From NCBI GenBank assembly GCA_021107335.1, contig JAIOSZ010000117.1, forward strand, positions 1-7,779: DNA of 7,779 bases, in the 5' to 3' direction. Made by a program: the position numbers and the translations under genes. Below, in pieces: positions 6,889 to 7,779 of the stretch. This DNA is from Desulfuromonadaceae bacterium. Lineage in GTDB: Bacteria; Desulfobacterota; Desulfuromonadia; Desulfuromonadales; Syntrophotaleaceae. The notes below the pieces were generated by a model. That model was not told the DNA's origin and did not search any database. It saw only the letters and a program-made list of their open reading frames with translations. Position 1 is the first letter of the stretch. Each line of letters opens with the position of its first letter.

Positions 6889-7779
6889 TCAGGATTCCTT
6901 TAACGAGCTGTGGCGGGGCAAGGGGCAACGACCTTTTTTAACGTGATCGAGCACTTCTTCCTCAAAATGGCGTAGCAGGCCGTCGACGGGGCCCATGGCA
7001 CCGAGAGCCAGAGCGCAGAAAGAACGGCCGTTGATATGTCCCAGAAGTTCACGGAGCATGGCGACATCGTCGACAGTGCCCTGGCCGCTTTCGATTTTTT
7101 CCAAAACCCAGCAGACCATCGGCAGGCCGTCCCGGCAGGGGGTGCACCAGCCGCAACTTTCTCGGGCGAAAAAGCGCATTAGATTGAGTGTTGCCGCTAC
7201 CATGCAGGTCTGGTCGTCGAAAACGACTAGGCCGCCGGTGCCGAGACGGGTCTTGACCGCCTCTAACGGGACGTAATCCATGGCCACGTCTAAGTGGGCC
7301 GCGGTCAGGTAAGGGGTCGAGGCGCCACCGGGTAGGCAGGCCTTGAATTTACGCCCTTGCCAGACTCCGCCGCCATGCTGCTCCACCAATTCGCCGATGG
7401 TTGTGCCCATGGGCAGTTCCACGCAGCCGGGGTTATTGAGGTGACCGGCCAAGCCGTAGAGCTTGGTGCCGGCGCCCTCTTCGGTGAGAGCGAGGTCGGA
7501 AAACCACTGGGCGCCGCCGTTGATAATGTGGGGGATGTTGGCCAGGGTCTCAATATTGTTGAGGACCGTTGGGCTGGCGAACAGGCCCTTAATGGCGGGA
7601 AAGGGCGGCTTGGAGCGGGGGTTAGGTCGCTTGCCCTCCAGCCCGTTGAGCAGGGCGGTTTCCTCGCCGCAGATGTAACGACCGGCGCTGCGGTGGACAT
7701 GCAGTTCAAAGGAAAAGTCGCTGCCGAGGATGTTACGACCCAAGAGCCCTGCCTGTTTGGCTTCGGCAATGGCCCGCTG
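6889..7779 (-). CDS. nuoF: NADH-quinone oxidoreductase subunit F (NuoF), C-terminal part
   Basis: This is the NADH- and FMN-binding subunit of complex I, where NADH is oxidised. The frame is open to the right edge, so only the last 296 residues (of about 430-445 in the family) are present; the N-terminal glycine-rich nucleotide-binding part is outside. The fragment opens with [19 protein letters not shown], which is typical mid-NuoF sequence, so the TTG at 7743 is an internal Leu codon and not a start. Conserved parts are [42 protein letters not shown], and the N3 [4Fe-4S] ligands [12 protein letters not shown] (fragment Cys209, 212, 215) with the fourth Cys at 255 (SFCALA). The tail [16 protein letters not shown] is polar and poorly conserved. 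The stop lies five bases before the nuoG start. nuoE is expected upstream, to the right. Confidence 0.97.
   Translation of the reverse strand, partial: QRAIAEAKQAGLLGRNILGSDFSFELHVHRSAGRYICGEETALLNGLEGKRPNPRSKPPFPAIKGLFASPTVLNNIETLANIPHIINGGAQWFSDLALTEEGAGTKLYGLAGHLNNPGCVELPMGTTIGELVEQHGGGVWQGRKFKACLPGGASTPYLTAAHLDVAMDYVPLEAVKTRLGTGGLVVFDDQTCMVAATLNLMRFFARESCGWCTPCRDGLPMVCWVLEKIESGQGTVDDVAMLRELLGHINGRSFCALALGAMGPVDGLLRHFEEEVLDHVKKGRCPLPRHSSLKES
6896..6901 (-). promoter_or_regulatory. Ribosome binding site candidate for nuoG
   Basis: AAAGGA on the minus strand, twelve bases before the ATG at 6883 and inside the last codons of nuoF. The spacing is a little long, but it supports the ATG at 6883 over the TTG at 6928. 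Ribosomes ending on nuoF, whose stop is five bases from this ATG, could also reinitiate here. Confidence 0.45.

Noticed and set aside
6884..6928. A TTG start for nuoG that would add 15 residues
   Set aside because: The added residues [15 protein letters not shown] lie within nuoF and have no match to NuoG N-termini; the ATG at 6883 gives the standard beginning of the 2Fe-2S domain.
1..7779. A hidden novel system such as a defence island, mobile element, CRISPR array or RNA gene
   Set aside because: Eight contiguous nuo genes fill the window with gaps no longer than about 25 bases. I saw no direct or inverted repeats, transposase, tRNA-like structure or foreign gene.

Overview
The window lies inside a complex I (NADH:quinone oxidoreductase, NDH-1) operon of a Gram-negative bacterium. 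All coding is on the minus strand. In transcription order (right to left) the genes are nuoF (5' end cut off by the right edge), nuoG, nuoH, nuoI, nuoJ, nuoK, nuoL and nuoM (3' end cut off by the left edge). This is the E. coli gene order F-G-H-I-J-K-L-M. The remaining operon genes would lie outside the window: nuoA, B, C/D and E to the right, and nuoN to the left. Six genes are complete and two are partial.

The genes are packed tightly. Four junctions (G/H, H/I, J/K, K/L) are 4-base ATGA stop/start overlaps. The other gaps are 5 bases (F/G), 14 bases (I/J) and about 13-25 bases (L/M, depending on the nuoM start). There is no room for an internal promoter or terminator, and no stretch near 300 bases lacks a gene. 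I see no RNA genes, mobile elements, CRISPR array or repeats.

Together the genes supply both arms of the enzyme. NuoF oxidises NADH at FMN and carries cluster N3. NuoG carries N1b, N4, N5 and N7. NuoI carries N6a and N6b and passes electrons on toward the quinone site. NuoH helps form the quinone chamber. NuoJ, NuoK, NuoL and NuoM belong to the proton-pumping membrane arm. Every iron-sulfur ligand motif expected in the visible parts is intact, and so are the key charged membrane residues I checked, so the enzyme looks functional.

The sequence is GC-rich by eye. NuoG has the extra N7 ligands and NuoI has an E. coli-style C-terminal tail, which fits the E. coli-type complex I of Gammaproteobacteria and some Desulfuromonadales/Geobacter relatives. 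NuoG is clearly shorter than in E. coli and seems to lack the long loop before its C-terminal domain. From memory of similar proteins I lean toward a Desulfuromonadales-like anaerobe, but with low confidence. I found no previously undescribed system here; this is a conserved housekeeping region with a few modest points of interest.
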